Source: Alphaproteobacteria bacterium (GTDB lineage: Bacteria; Pseudomonadota; Alphaproteobacteria; Micavibrionales; Micavibrionaceae). From it: a stretch of DNA of 64,000 nucleotides. The stretch covers positions 1 through 64,000 of the forward strand of contig JANQRF010000007.1 of assembly GCA_028289285.1 (NCBI GenBank), written 5' to 3'. Position 1 is the first letter of the stretch. Each line of letters starts with the position of its first letter. Position numbers and translations under genes: made by a program. The notes under the pieces were generated by a model, which did not search any database, was not told the origin of the DNA, and saw nothing but the letters and a program-made list of their open reading frames with translations. Below are positions 41,769 to 50,812 of the stretch, one piece after another.

Positions 41769-42540
41769 AACCTTCAGGGTAATCAATTTTGATCAGATAG
41801 AGTCCGTCGGCGGGCGCAGTGGGCCCACCTGCTTTGCGGTCTTTGGCTTCTAAAGCTTTTTTGACATCGTCCGGGCTCCATTTGCTCTCCCCGACAAGGG
41901 TCAGCGTGCCGGCGATATTACGCACCTGGTGATGGAGAAAACTTTGCGCGCGGGCATGAATGAGCACGGCAAGCCCGCCATGCTGGTCGTATTCGCGGGC
42001 TTCGATGCGTAGTTCATTGAGTGTACGCACGGGGCTTTTAGCCTGACATTCTGTGGCCCGGAAGGTTGTGAAATCATGCTCGCCGATCAGGTGATTGGCC
42101 GCTTCTTGCATTGCAACCGTATCAAGCGGGGTTTTAATCAGCCAGGCACGTCCCTGGTCAAGCGCTAAAAAAGAACGGCGGTTGACGATAAAATAGCTAT
42201 AGATTTTTTCCTTGGCCGAAAAGCGGGCATGGAACTCTTCGCTGACTTCTTCGGCGTGGAGGACGGAAATCGGTTGGGGACGTAAATGGGCGTTTAAGGC
42301 TTTGCTGAGTTCGAAACCATCCAAAGGCCGGTCGCCATAGTCCAGATCAAAATGCGCGATCTGGCCTTTGGCATGCACGCCTGCATCTGTGCGGCCTGCG
42401 CCATGAACCCGGATATCCTGCTGGCAAAAGGCTTTGAGCGCTTTTTCAAGTTCGCCCTGAATGGTTGGCTGTCCGTCCTGCATTTGCCAGCCCGCATACT
42501 CGCTTCCGTTATATTCCACCGTAATTTTCCAGCGGGTCAT
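41767..42540 (-). CDS. truA: tRNA pseudouridine synthase A
   Basis: TruA makes pseudouridines 38-40 in the tRNA anticodon arm. The family motif with the catalytic Asp is GAGRTDAGVHAKGQIAHFD (Asp about residue 52), and VEYNGSEYAGWQMQDGQPTIQGELE, split across residues 8-33, is the N-terminus. The length (257) is normal. It overlaps fmt by 4 bases (ATGA) as the last gene of rmuC-def-fmt-truA. Confidence 0.97.
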   Translation of the reverse strand: MTRWKITVEYNGSEYAGWQMQDGQPTIQGELEKALKAFCQQDIRVHGAGRTDAGVHAKGQIAHFDLDYGDRPLDGFELSKALNAHLRPQPISVLHAEEVSEEFHARFSAKEKIYSYFIVNRRSFLALDQGRAWLIKTPLDTVAMQEAANHLIGEHDFTTFRATECQAKSPVRTLNELRIEAREYDQHGGLAVLIHARAQSFLHHQVRNIAGTLTLVGESKWSPDDVKKALEAKDRKAGGPTAPADGLYLIKIDYPEG

Positions 42541-43481
42541 GAGAGAATGTCCCCTTCTATTAAATAGCCGCCATTCATCGCCGCATCTATATCCATCGGT
42601 GTTTTGCCTTCCGGCTGCACGGTTTCAAGTTGTAAAGCCGTCTTATCCCCGCACATAATGCACCCGTCTTTGTGAATAAAACCAGAGCGCATTTCATGGT
42701 GTTCGTGATTGGTGGAAGTTGCTTTTAGAATTTTCAGTCTCTTATTATCCGGCAATATCGTCCATGTACCCGGCCAGGGATTAAGCGCCCGAATCTGAAG
42801 ATCAATCTCCTGCGTGCTTTGGGTCCAGTCAATCCGGCCATGATCTTTAGTGAGTTTATGGCAGAAGGTAACGCCGTCCTGCGGCTGATCTGTTGGAGCA
42901 AGCTTTCCGGTGCTTATAAGTTTTTCCAAAACCTCTATCAAAAGTTTTGTCCCCATCGGCCAGAGTATATCCGACAGGCTTTGCGCCGTGCTTTCCCCCG
43001 TGATTGGAATGGAGCCTTGCGCCAAGGTCGGGCCCGCATCCATTTCTTTGACGAGTGACATGACGGTGACGCCTGTTTTAGAATCGCCTTTCCAGAGTGC
43101 AAACTGGATCGGGGAGACCCCGCGCCAGCGCGGCAGAAGGGATGGATGGATATTGATACAGCCATGCTTGGGAGAAGTTAAAATCTCCTCCGGCAGCATC
43201 ATGCCATATGCTGCTACGATTGCTACATCCGGATTGAGATTTTGAAAATCTTCAATATCTTTTGAATCTTTAAAATTTTCAGGTGTGCGGACTTCCAAAG
43301 TATGTTTCAGAGCGGCATCGTGGACCGGTGTGTTCTGAATATCTTTCCCGCGGCCTTTCGGGCGGGGCGGCTGTGTATAGACGCAAGCTATTTCAATTTG
43401 CGGGTGATCTATGAGTGCCTCTAAGGTCGGCACAACGAAATCGGGCGAACCCATAAAGGCAATGCGAAGCTTGTCACTCAT
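42537..43481 (-). CDS. fmt: Methionyl-tRNA formyltransferase
   Basis: Fmt formylates initiator Met-tRNA. Motifs are FMGSPDFVVPTLEAL, the catalytic NIHPSLLPRWRGVSPIQFAL (Asn and His of the formyltransferase fold) and LVKEMDAGPTLAQ. A C-terminal Formyl_trans_C domain follows. The 314-residue length fits. The ATG directly follows the def stop. The order def-fmt-truA is common in alphaproteobacteria. Confidence 0.97.
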   Translation of the reverse strand: MSDKLRIAFMGSPDFVVPTLEALIDHPQIEIACVYTQPPRPKGRGKDIQNTPVHDAALKHTLEVRTPENFKDSKDIEDFQNLNPDVAIVAAYGMMLPEEILTSPKHGCINIHPSLLPRWRGVSPIQFALWKGDSKTGVTVMSLVKEMDAGPTLAQGSIPITGESTAQSLSDILWPMGTKLLIEVLEKLISTGKLAPTDQPQDGVTFCHKLTKDHGRIDWTQSTQEIDLQIRALNPWPGTWTILPDNKRLKILKATSTNHEHHEMRSGFIHKDGCIMCGDKTALQLETVQPEGKTPMDIDAAMNGGYLIEGDILS

Positions 43482-44006
43482 TTATAAAAGCGCGCCTTCT
43501 TTTTGCGCTTTTTGAAGTTTGCGCAAGAGCATATTACGCTTGAGCGAAGAGAGGTAGTCGATAAAGAGCACGCCATTTAAATGATCGATTTCATGCTGCA
43601 CGCAGTGAGATGCCAGATCTTCAAATTCAGCTTCTTCTTCCTGGCCTTCATAGTTGAGATATTTCACACGCACCTGTTTTGGCCTTTGCACCTCAGCATA
43701 TTGCCCGGGGATCGACAGGCAGCCTTCTTCCATGACGCTGGGTTCTTCGGATGTCCAGATCACTTCCGGGTTCACCATCCAGATTGGCTTGCGCTGCCCG
43801 TCTCGCTGGTCGACATCCATGACTAAAACACGGTTCAGCAATCCGACCTGATTGGCGGCAAGACCGATGCCCGGCGCGTCATACATGGTGGCCAGCATTT
43901 TATCCATCTGCGCGCGCAGGCCATCGTCAAAATTTTCAACTGGTGTGGCTGTTTCTTTGAGCACCGGATCAGGGACGATAATGATGTCGTATAGATTATC
44001 AGTCAT
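43482..44006 (-). CDS. def: Peptide deformylase
   Basis: Def removes the N-formyl group from nascent proteins. All three motifs are present: GIGLAANQVG, EEGCLSIPG (metal-binding Cys) and QHEIDHLNG (HExxH). The 174-residue length is standard. It overlaps rmuC by 8 bases and abuts fmt. Confidence 0.97.
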   Translation of the reverse strand: MTDNLYDIIIVPDPVLKETATPVENFDDGLRAQMDKMLATMYDAPGIGLAANQVGLLNRVLVMDVDQRDGQRKPIWMVNPEVIWTSEEPSVMEEGCLSIPGQYAEVQRPKQVRVKYLNYEGQEEEAEFEDLASHCVQHEIDHLNGVLFIDYLSSLKRNMLLRKLQKAQKEGALL

Positions 44007-45213
44007 TGGCGACTTTCTTTACATCTTTATCTGCATATTCCACCAGGTCGGCGGGCAGGGATTTTGTTGTCTGCACGCCCATCTCTTTGAGGCTGGCAGC
44101 GCGGGTTAAGATATTGCCGCGCCCTTCGGAAAGTTTGTTCATTGCTGCGCGGTAGGCGCTATCCGCCCCGTCAAGTCGTTTGCCGATCATCAGCATATCT
44201 TCGACAAAGCCCGTGATTTTATCATGCAGCGCGCCGCCCTGACGCGCAATCTCCTGTGCGTTTTTGGCAAGCTCCACCTGTCGCCAGCTCAAAGAGACAA
44301 CACGTAAGAGCGACATCATAATGGTCGGCGAAGCCATCACAACTTTCTTTTCCGCAGCGTAATCCAGTAGGCTTGGATCGGCCTGTACGGCTGCGCTGAA
44401 GAGATGTTCGGAGGGTAAAAACAAAACCACAAAATCCGGGCTGTCCAGATTTTCCCAATAGCTTTTCTTGCCAAGATCGCCGATATGGTGACGCACGGCG
44501 CGGGCCAGATCGGTTTGCAGGTTTTTGTAATCGCTTTCTTCAAGGTCTTCATCAAGCTTGCGGATGAAGTCATTAATCGGCGCTTTGGAATCAATCACGA
44601 TATGAAACTTATCCGGCAGGCGGACAATGGCATCGGGTCGGAATTTGCGCCCGGACTCGCCTTCTATATGGGTTTGCAGGAAGTAATTTATATCCTTGAT
44701 AAGCCCGGAACCTTCCAAAAGACGTTCAAGCATTTCCTCGCCCCAGTTTCCGCGCGCCGCCGGATTGCGCAAAGCGCCGGCCAGTTTGGAGGTCTCTTTA
44801 TTGAGGTTTTGAAGGTCGTTCAAAATCATCTGCTTTGTGCCGTGCAGTTCTTTGACGGCGCCGCCAAGCTGTTCCAGATGTTTTTGAACAGGGTTTACCA
44901 TCTGGGCAATAGCTTGAGAACGTTTCTCGAGATCATGCGCTGCATTGTCCTGTGCGTTTTTCAGTTTTTCCTGGGCGAGCGTTAAAAAGCTTTCCGCATT
45001 GGATTTCAGCGTATCCTGCGCAAGGCTTTTAAAATGATCTTCCAATGCGGCGCGCTCGGCGTCCAGCCTTGCTTCCAGGCGCGCTTTTTTTTGTGCCAGG
45101 GCAAAAACCCAGATCAGCATGAGAAAGAGCGCGGCTAAAAATCCGGCCGCGCCGCCCATCGCCAAAGACAGCGGATCAAAAGAAAATTCGGTGCTGGAAA
45201 TCGCTTCAATCAT
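43999..45213 (-). CDS. rmuC: DNA recombination protein RmuC
   Basis: RmuC-family proteins limit recombination at inverted repeats. The N-terminal membrane helix (about 18-38) is followed by a long coiled coil (40-150) and the RmuC nuclease-fold core: RGNWGEEMLERLLEGSGL, FRPDAIVRLPDKFHIVIDSKAP and VVLFLPSEHLFSAA. The length (404) is standard. It is first in the operon with def, fmt and truA and is divergent from the pilin-like gene at 45228 with a 14-base gap. Confidence 0.93.
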   Translation of the reverse strand: MIEAISSTEFSFDPLSLAMGGAAGFLAALFLMLIWVFALAQKKARLEARLDAERAALEDHFKSLAQDTLKSNAESFLTLAQEKLKNAQDNAAHDLEKRSQAIAQMVNPVQKHLEQLGGAVKELHGTKQMILNDLQNLNKETSKLAGALRNPAARGNWGEEMLERLLEGSGLIKDINYFLQTHIEGESGRKFRPDAIVRLPDKFHIVIDSKAPINDFIRKLDEDLEESDYKNLQTDLARAVRHHIGDLGKKSYWENLDSPDFVVLFLPSEHLFSAAVQADPSLLDYAAEKKVVMASPTIMMSLLRVVSLSWRQVELAKNAQEIARQGGALHDKITGFVEDMLMIGKRLDGADSAYRAAMNKLSEGRGNILTRAASLKEMGVQTTKSLPADLVEYADKDVKKVAND

Positions 45214-45227
45214 GATAAGCTCCTACC

Positions 45228-45896
45228 ATGACATATCGCATTCAAAAGAACAATCAAAGAACGCAGGCCGGAAATGCCATGATTTATATTCTGATTGCGC
45301 TGGCCTTGTTCGGTGCGCTGACGGTAATGGTTGGCCGCCTGAATACGCAAGGTGATAGCGCCAATCTGGATGATGAAATGGCCGAGCTGCGGACGATGGA
45401 GCTTCTTAGCTATATGACGACGGCGCAAAAAGTGACAGACCAGATGCTTATGACGGGAACAGACCCGGGTGCGATTGATACGGTGATTCCGACCGGGGCA
45501 TCTTTTAATATCACGCCGCACTACAATAAGCTTTACCACCCGCAAGGCGGTGGTCTGACCTACAGGTCCGAGATACAAGAAGATATCCGTACCAATGCTG
45601 CCGCAGGCTGGTATGTGCAGGACGGGACGAATGTTGGGTGGACGCTATCAATCGCGCATGATTTGATTATTAGCGCGCTGCATATTTCAGAAAATGTGTG
45701 TACATCTTTGAATGAAAAGCTCGGGCTGGCTACGCCGCCTGTATTAAATAATACGCTGGCTGCCTTTTTTGATCCGGGCGGATCGGATCTGGATTTGATG
45801 GCAGCAAATTGCGCGGCCTGTGACGGCTATCTGGCCGCTTGCGTCGAAGATTCAGCCGGGGAATTCGGTTACTATCTCATCCTGCAAAATAACTAA
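45228..45896 (+). CDS. Pilin-like single-pass membrane protein, paralogue of 6210-6917
   Basis: The 222-residue protein starts with a polar stretch (MTYRIQKNNQRTQAGN), a hydrophobic helix (AMIYILIALALFGALTVMV) and a soluble domain with a Cys-rich end (NCAACDGYLAACVED). The plan and the local matches GNxxIYIL and (R)xNxQG link it to the gene at 6210. Cleavage after Gly by a prepilin peptidase is possible, but the Glu at position 5 is lacking. It has no pilus genes around it; it lies between rmuC and engB, with its stop directly against the engB stop. Function unknown. Confidence 0.75.
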   Translation: MTYRIQKNNQRTQAGNAMIYILIALALFGALTVMVGRLNTQGDSANLDDEMAELRTMELLSYMTTAQKVTDQMLMTGTDPGAIDTVIPTGASFNITPHYNKLYHPQGGGLTYRSEIQEDIRTNAAAGWYVQDGTNVGWTLSIAHDLIISALHISENVCTSLNEKLGLATPPVLNNTLAAFFDPGGSDLDLMAANCAACDGYLAACVEDSAGEFGYYLILQNN

Positions 45897-46526
45897 TTAG
45901 CTGCAGATCTGTATGATTCCTGCGCGCAAATCTTCCAGGCCTTCTTTTTTGTGCGCGCTGGTGGCCTGAATCTGTGGATAGGCCGCCGGGTGTTTTTTAA
46001 GGACGGTCTGAATATTTTCTGTCAGCGCGTCCAAACCTTTTCCCTTATCGGCTTTGGTGAGAATAATGCGGTACGGGACGGCAGCTTTATCCAGCATCTC
46101 CATCAGATGCGTGTCGCTCTCTTTAAGGCCGTGGCGGGAATCGATCAGGATAAAAACGCAGCGTAAATTCGGCCGTCCGCGTAAATAAGAAAAGATCAGC
46201 GCATCCCATTCTTTACGCGTGGATTTGGAGACTTTCGCATATCCGTAGCCGGGCATATCAACGATATAAAGATGGTTCCCAAGATTAAAAAAGTTGAGCT
46301 GTTGCGTGCGGCCCGGCGTGTTAGACGTGCGGGCAAGGTCTTTTCGGTGTGTCAGCGCATTTAAAAGGGAGGATTTACCGACATTGGACCGGCCGGCAAA
46401 TGCTATCTCAGGCTTGTCCGGCTCAGGAAGTTGAACAAGGTCGGCGACACCGAGCATAAAATCACACGGCCCGGAAAAAATTTTCCGCGCAGATTCAATT
46501 TGCTCTGCGGTAAATTCTTCACTCAC
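45897..46526 (-). CDS. engB: Ribosome biogenesis GTP-binding protein EngB/YsxC
   Basis: EngB is a small GTPase needed for 50S subunit assembly. G motifs are GRSNVGKSSLLNAL (G1), NTPGRTQQLNFF (G2), VDMPGYGYAKV (G3) and LTKADK (G4). The 209-residue length is standard. It overlaps yidC by 4 bases (ATGA), the usual yidC-engB order in alphaproteobacteria. Confidence 0.97.
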   Translation of the reverse strand: MSEEFTAEQIESARKIFSGPCDFMLGVADLVQLPEPDKPEIAFAGRSNVGKSSLLNALTHRKDLARTSNTPGRTQQLNFFNLGNHLYIVDMPGYGYAKVSKSTRKEWDALIFSYLRGRPNLRCVFILIDSRHGLKESDTHLMEMLDKAAVPYRIILTKADKGKGLDALTENIQTVLKKHPAAYPQIQATSAHKKEGLEDLRAGIIQICS

Positions 46527-48523
46527 TTCTTCTTTTTCTTTTTTGGTTTCGGCTTGGATACTTTTTTCGGCGCGCCTTCTTCTGTCGGCGGCGCATCATT
46601 ATCACCTGGTTTGGAGAACAGCGCATCTTCGACTTCGTCCTCAATCATTTTCGCTTGCGGATGCACAGCCGGACCTTCCTTGACAGCCTCTTCCAGCTTT
46701 TCCTCGGCTTCCTCGCGGCCAATGCCAAAGAAATGCACCGGTACATTCATGGAACGCATAATCACATATTGCTGAATGACGGCCAAAAGATTGGAGAACG
46801 TCCAGTAAATCACAAGGCCTGAGGCAAAGCCTGCCAGGATAAAGCACATAAGATAGGGCATAACATTGATAATCATGGCCTGCGTTTTATCCTGCGGCGG
46901 CGGTGACATAGCGCGCTGGAAAATCATGGTGATGAGCATCAGGCACGGCCAGATTCCGATCATCAAAAAGCTTGGCGGGTCCCACGGGATGAGCCCGAAT
47001 AAATTAAACAGGCTTGTCGGATCGGGCACGGATAAATCCTGAATATGCCCGAAGAAGGGCGCATGGCGCATCTCAATCGTATTGGAAAGCACTTTAAAGA
47101 GCGCAAAGAAAATCGGAATCTGCACAAGGATCGGCAGGCAGCCCGCCATCGGATTGACCTTTTCTTCCTGATAGAGTTTCACCAGTTCCTGCTGCAGCTT
47201 TGCTTTGTCGTCTTTGTATTTTTCGCGCAGCTCATACATTTGCGGCGAGACCTGGCGCAATTTTGCAAAAGAGCGGTAGGATGTATTGGCAAGCGGAAAG
47301 ACCGCGATCCGCAAAACAACCGTGAACATGATAATGGCAATGCCGAAATTTCCGACCCAGCCATAGAACAAATTCAGGCACCAGAAAAACGGGCGGGTGA
47401 GAAAATAGAAAATGCCAAAATCCACCGCCAGATCAAAATGCGGGACATTCCATTTTTGCTCATATTCTTCAAGCAGTTTGACTTTCTTGGCGCCTGCAAA
47501 GAAATGGGTTGTGGCGCCTGCTTGCTCGCCCGGTAAAATCACGCGCTGCGCGCCGAGCATATCGGTCTGATAGCGTTCTTTTGCAATGGGTGTTGGGGGC
47601 GGCGTGTAGGCAAAGCGGAAGTTAGTGGTTTCGCGCTGACCCGGGACAAGCGCGGTTAGCCAATATTTTTCCGTGATGCCGATCCAGCCCTGCTCTGCGC
47701 TGATTTGTTCGCGCGGGCGCTCTTCGAGGTTTTTATATTTGCGTTCATAGAGCTCTTCACCCAGATAGCCAATCGGGCCTTCATGAATGATCCAGCGGTT
47801 AAAATATTCTTCGGGCAATCCGTGTTCGGTTACAAGTGCGAACGGGTAGAGCGTGACCGATCTGCCGCTGTTATTTTGAACATTTTGATCAATCGTAAAA
47901 CCGTAATACTCATCCAGAGAAATCGTCTTTTCAAAAACAAGTCCCTGCCCGTTACTCCAGCGCAAGGTTACCGGGCTCTCCGGCGAGAGTTCATCGTTAC
48001 CGACGACAGACCATTGCGATTTGGAATCGGGGACTTTGATGTTTTGATCCTGCGCGACCCATCCAAATTCGCCATAGCGCGGATAGGGCGTGCCTGCGGG
48101 TGAGAGCACAACGACATTTTCTTCGCGTCCAACGGTGCGGAAATAATCTTTAAGCAAAAGATCGTCAATCCGCCCGCCAGTAAGGTTGATCGAGCCGGAC
48201 GCATGCGGATTTTCAAACGTAATACGTTTTGCTTCTCTTACGACATCGCTGCGCGGGCGTTCAGGGAGGTTACCTGTCTGCACAGCTTCAATCGTGGCTT
48301 CTTCTTTGGCCTGCTGGCTTGCGCGCAGGGCTTCGGATTGCGGGCTTAATACGAAGTGGTCAAAGGCCACCCACAGCGCGACAGACAGCACCATAAACAG
48401 GATGAGATTGCGGATATCGCCTGGATGATATTCAGGATCTTTATTTAGCATGGCGGCCACCATACCTTGCGTGATTGCGTTTTTCCAGCGCTTTAGATCA
48501 CTAATAATTTGTCCCTGCATCAT
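46523..48523 (-). CDS. yidC: Membrane protein insertase YidC
   Basis: YidC inserts and folds inner membrane proteins. An N-terminal membrane helix (RNLILFMVLSVALWVAFDHFV split around residues 38-58) is followed by a large periplasmic domain and the conserved five-helix core (FGIAIIMFTVVLRIAVFPL, then NPMAGCLPILVQIPIFFALF). A basic Lys/Pro-rich tail ends the protein and could contact ribosomes. The frame opens at 48523, but MLNKDPEYHPGDIRNL at 48451 is a credible start nearer the family N-terminus. yidD, rnpA and rpmH lie further upstream, but the structured element and the 68-aa gene come in between. Confidence 0.97.
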   Translation of the reverse strand: MMQGQIISDLKRWKNAITQGMVAAMLNKDPEYHPGDIRNLILFMVLSVALWVAFDHFVLSPQSEALRASQQAKEEATIEAVQTGNLPERPRSDVVREAKRITFENPHASGSINLTGGRIDDLLLKDYFRTVGREENVVVLSPAGTPYPRYGEFGWVAQDQNIKVPDSKSQWSVVGNDELSPESPVTLRWSNGQGLVFEKTISLDEYYGFTIDQNVQNNSGRSVTLYPFALVTEHGLPEEYFNRWIIHEGPIGYLGEELYERKYKNLEERPREQISAEQGWIGITEKYWLTALVPGQRETTNFRFAYTPPPTPIAKERYQTDMLGAQRVILPGEQAGATTHFFAGAKKVKLLEEYEQKWNVPHFDLAVDFGIFYFLTRPFFWCLNLFYGWVGNFGIAIIMFTVVLRIAVFPLANTSYRSFAKLRQVSPQMYELREKYKDDKAKLQQELVKLYQEEKVNPMAGCLPILVQIPIFFALFKVLSNTIEMRHAPFFGHIQDLSVPDPTSLFNLFGLIPWDPPSFLMIGIWPCLMLITMIFQRAMSPPPQDKTQAMIINVMPYLMCFILAGFASGLVIYWTFSNLLAVIQQYVIMRSMNVPVHFFGIGREEAEEKLEEAVKEGPAVHPQAKMIEDEVEDALFSKPGDNDAPPTEEGAPKKVSKPKPKKKKKK

Positions 48524-48562
48524 ATGAATAAATTCCTGTGTTATCAGCTTATGATCAGATGC

Positions 48563-48666
48563 CCCCTCACCCAGCTCCGGCTAGGCGCTAAAGCGCCAAG
48601 CCTTCACAACCCTCTCCCCGCCGGGGAGAGGGAGGGGCCCGCGCATAAGCGTGGGAGGGTGAGGGG
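48563..48666. repeat. REP-like palindromic repeat, copy 2
   Basis: Outer arms CCCCTCACCC (48563-48572) and GGGTGAGGGG (48657-48666), with an inner CCCTCTCCCC/GGGGAGAGGG hairpin, match copy 1 at 8348-8465. The left internal part differs (GGCGCTAAAGCGCC hairpin here). As in copy 1, the structured element begins a few bases later. Confidence 0.8.
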
Positions 48667-48674
48667 GGGATGGA

Positions 48675-48926
48675 ATTTGCGTTTTAGGTAAAAGCTGGTA
48701 GGCTTTGCTCGCACGTTTTCATGATGTCTATGGGGAGAAAACGGGCCGGGGCTTAATAACCTCGCAAATACCGGATGACGTATTCCGTGAATACGTTGCT
48801 TCTTCGGCCCTGGCCGGGAGGCGGCGGCGTATGTCCAAGGCTCCGGCCTAAAGGCCGTTGCGGTCGTGTATTTGCGATTTATTAACTTCCGGCCACCAGA
48901 GAAAGAGTTTCTCTGGTGGTTTTTTA
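48675..48926 (+). ncRNA. Candidate structured RNA, copy 2 (upstream of a 68-aa gene)
   Basis: The 5' part repeats copy 1 (TTGCGT, 16 bases, TAGGCT; CGTTTTC 48714-48720/GAAAACG 48737-48743; GGCCGGGG). The long stem pairs GGCCGG (48744-48749)/CCGGCC (48889-48894), TTAATAA (48753-48759)/TTATTAA (48879-48885) and CGCAAATAC (48763-48771)/GTATTTGCG (48868-48876). The inner part of that stem shares no sequence with copy 1 but pairs perfectly. An inner hairpin CGTATTC/GAATACG and the shared ATGTCCAAGG stretch follow. The 3' hairpin CCACCAGAGAAA/TTTCTCTGGTGG with six T is a perfect terminator. The element sits on the plus strand between yidC and yidD, both on the minus strand. Confidence 0.7.
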
Positions 48927-48960
48927 TGACTGCATTTTAAATGAAAAGGAACACATCCCC

Positions 48961-49167
48961 ATGGACATCAAAGAAGACATTCTCAGCCTCGCCACACAAA
49001 AAACTGACATTTTAAATGAGGATGATACCGTCAATATTGAGAGGCTTCATGAGTTGCTCAGCGCTTTGACCAATGTCATGGAAATTTCAATCAGTACTTA
49101 TGAATTATCACTTCGCTATCTGGACGATCTGCGCATGCAGGTGGAAAATATTGTCAAAGAAGAATAG
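48961..49167 (+). CDS. 68-aa helical protein following the structured RNA, copy 2
   Basis: The protein starts MDIKEDILSLATQKTDI and, like the 80-aa protein at 8760, is all-helical and acidic with the pattern LxxLLxxLxxVM and LxLxxLxDxxxQxE. The leader before the ATG (TTTTAAATGAAAAGG, then ACATCCCC) is the same as in copy 1 apart from two extra bases. A frame extending to 48916 runs into the terminator and is rejected. It ends 2 bases before the convergent yidD stop. The function is unknown. Confidence 0.7.
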   Translation: MDIKEDILSLATQKTDILNEDDTVNIERLHELLSALTNVMEISISTYELSLRYLDDLRMQVENIVKEE

Positions 49168-49169
49168 GC

Positions 49170-49400
49170 TCAGGGCTTTGTTTTGTCCGGGGGCACCGGG
49201 TCCAGAAATTTTCCCTTATAAAAAGGATGGCATTTAGAAAGGCGTTTCAGGGCGAGCCAGCTGCCTTTGAGAGAGCCATGCGTATCGATCGCCTCCATCG
49301 CATAGGCGCTGCAGGTCGGGTGAAACCGGCAGGACGGCCCCGTCAGCGGAGAGATCAAATAAGCATAAGCCTTGATCAGGGCTTTTAGAATATTTTTCAT
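49170..49400 (-). CDS. yidD: Membrane protein insertion efficiency factor YidD
   Basis: YidD is a small membrane-associated protein that aids YidC-dependent insertion. The family motif [22 protein letters not shown] (split, residues about 16-37) with its two Cys is plain, as is KRLSKCHPF. The start is the ATG at 49400 in an ATGA overlap with rnpA, giving 76 residues. It is separated from yidC here by the structured element module. Confidence 0.95.
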   Translation of the reverse strand: MKNILKALIKAYAYLISPLTGPSCRFHPTCSAYAMEAIDTHGSLKGSWLALKRLSKCHPFYKGKFLDPVPPDKTKP

Positions 49401-49762
49401 TCCGTGAGCAGCTCCAGTCTTTTTAAGCACCAGCGCAGGTCTTTTGTCAGATCAGTATAGTCTTTCTTTTCTGTCTCATGACGGCCGATCAGGACGTAAT
49501 CATAGCCTGGCTTTGCTGCTCCCGGCAGGATTTCAAACGCAGCTGCCCGCAGGCGCCGGCGGATACGGTTACGGACCACGGCTGATTTGGAGATTTTTTT
49601 TGTGACCGTCAGGCCAAACCGTGCCTGGCCCAGATTATTGGGGGCGGCTTGCAGGATCAGGCTTTTGGAGGTCCATTTTTTACCCTCCTTGGCCACGCGC
49701 AGAAAATTGGGCCGCTTTTGCAAGCGGCCTATTTTTTTTATGTCGGATTTTAATGTATGCAT
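49397..49762 (-). CDS. rnpA: Ribonuclease P protein component
   Basis: RnpA is the protein subunit that helps the RNase P RNA mature tRNA 5' ends. The signature is [26 protein letters not shown] (split, residues about 49-74), and the N-terminus is basic. The 121-residue length fits. It lies 24 bases after rpmH and overlaps yidD by 4 bases, the standard rpmH-rnpA-yidD order. Confidence 0.96.
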   Translation of the reverse strand: MHTLKSDIKKIGRLQKRPNFLRVAKEGKKWTSKSLILQAAPNNLGQARFGLTVTKKISKSAVVRNRIRRRLRAAAFEILPGAAKPGYDYVLIGRHETEKKDYTDLTKDLRWCLKRLELLTE

Positions 49763-49786
49763 GGGGCATCCCCCATAAAGCGGGTG

Positions 49787-49921
49787 TTACGCACTCAGGC
49801 GCTTACGCCCCTTGGCGCGGCGGGCAGCCAGAATACGGCGGCCGTTCTTTGTGGCCATACGGCTGCGAAAGCCGTGACGGCGCTTACGAACCAGGCGGCT
49901 TGGTTGATATGGTCTTTTCAT
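49787..49921 (-). CDS. rpmH: 50S ribosomal protein L34
   Basis: The 44-residue frame encodes [20 protein letters not shown] and a basic remainder ending KRLSA, a textbook L34. It is the first gene of the rpmH-rnpA-yidD cluster; AAAGCGAGAGCGCC upstream offers a ribosome site (GAGAG). Confidence 0.97.
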   Translation of the reverse strand: MKRPYQPSRLVRKRRHGFRSRMATKNGRRILAARRAKGRKRLSA

Positions 49922-50102
49922 GGCGCTCTCGCTTTATTTTCAAAAATTAAATATCTAAAAAGTAATTATGGCGCGGTTTTTAGCTGCTTTTGATGCAGAT
50001 GTCAATTTTTCTTGCGCTTTTCGCCATGACTGGCAAACTGGACCTTTAAAGCCTTATAATATATAAAGCTTTCAAAAGGTTAACAAAGAGGCGTAACAGC
50101 GC

Positions 50103-50723
50103 ATGTATGTGGATGATAAATGGACCCCGGTGCAGGGGGAAGAATTAGAGGGTTTTTTAGGCCAGATTGATCCGGTTGGCGGGAAACACAAAGTGAGCGC
50201 TGAGACCACACAGGTGCACTGGCGGATGCTGCCCTTTTATGACCAGGTGGCGCTGATCCGCGTGAAAGACCCATCCTGGACACCCCGCAACCTGTTTATT
50301 TATTACCTTACAGATCAGGGAAATCTATACTGGCTGAACGGAACATCCCCGCCGATTCATGAGGTGAATGCCAAGGCGCCGATCAAGGTCACCGAAGAGA
50401 ACGTGTTGGATTATTTGCGTTTTTTCTGCTTTTTCGTGCGCGGGGAAGAAGGTCCGTTTCTCATCGCCGAGCAGATGGATGATCCTTATCTGCCCAAAGA
50501 ACTCGATGATAAAACCCGTATGGTGATTGAAGGCACGATCCGCGAAGCCAGTTTTGAAGGCATGAATGAACAGGGTCATTTCTTATGTGATGCGGTGGTC
50601 TATTATTCTAATGCGCTTTTTATTGCCAATTTTGCAGTGCAGCCGGGCGGGATGATCGAAATGCTGGATGATGAGCCTATTGCCGCAGATTTGCCGGTGA
50701 AGGTTGATGCGCCTGTTTCTTAA
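50103..50723 (+). CDS. Unknown 206-residue protein near the type IVB locus
   Basis: The soluble protein starts MYVDDKWTPVQGEELEGFLGQ and alternates strands and helices, with aromatic-rich segments (LRFFCFFVRGEEGPFLIAEQMDD). There is no signal peptide or membrane helix. It stands on the plus strand just before icmC (90-bp gap) and may belong to the same transcript, so a link to the secretion system is possible. I do not recognise the family. AAAGAGGCG precedes the ATG. Confidence 0.6.
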   Translation: MYVDDKWTPVQGEELEGFLGQIDPVGGKHKVSAETTQVHWRMLPFYDQVALIRVKDPSWTPRNLFIYYLTDQGNLYWLNGTSPPIHEVNAKAPIKVTEENVLDYLRFFCFFVRGEEGPFLIAEQMDDPYLPKELDDKTRMVIEGTIREASFEGMNEQGHFLCDAVVYYSNALFIANFAVQPGGMIEMLDDEPIAADLPVKVDAPVS

Positions 50724-50812
50724 GTTATTGATTTATATATAAAAAATATCCAAATTTTCCTTTATAAGACCTGCAATGCTATAATTTTAGTATATGGTAT
50801 GAGGGATTTTTC

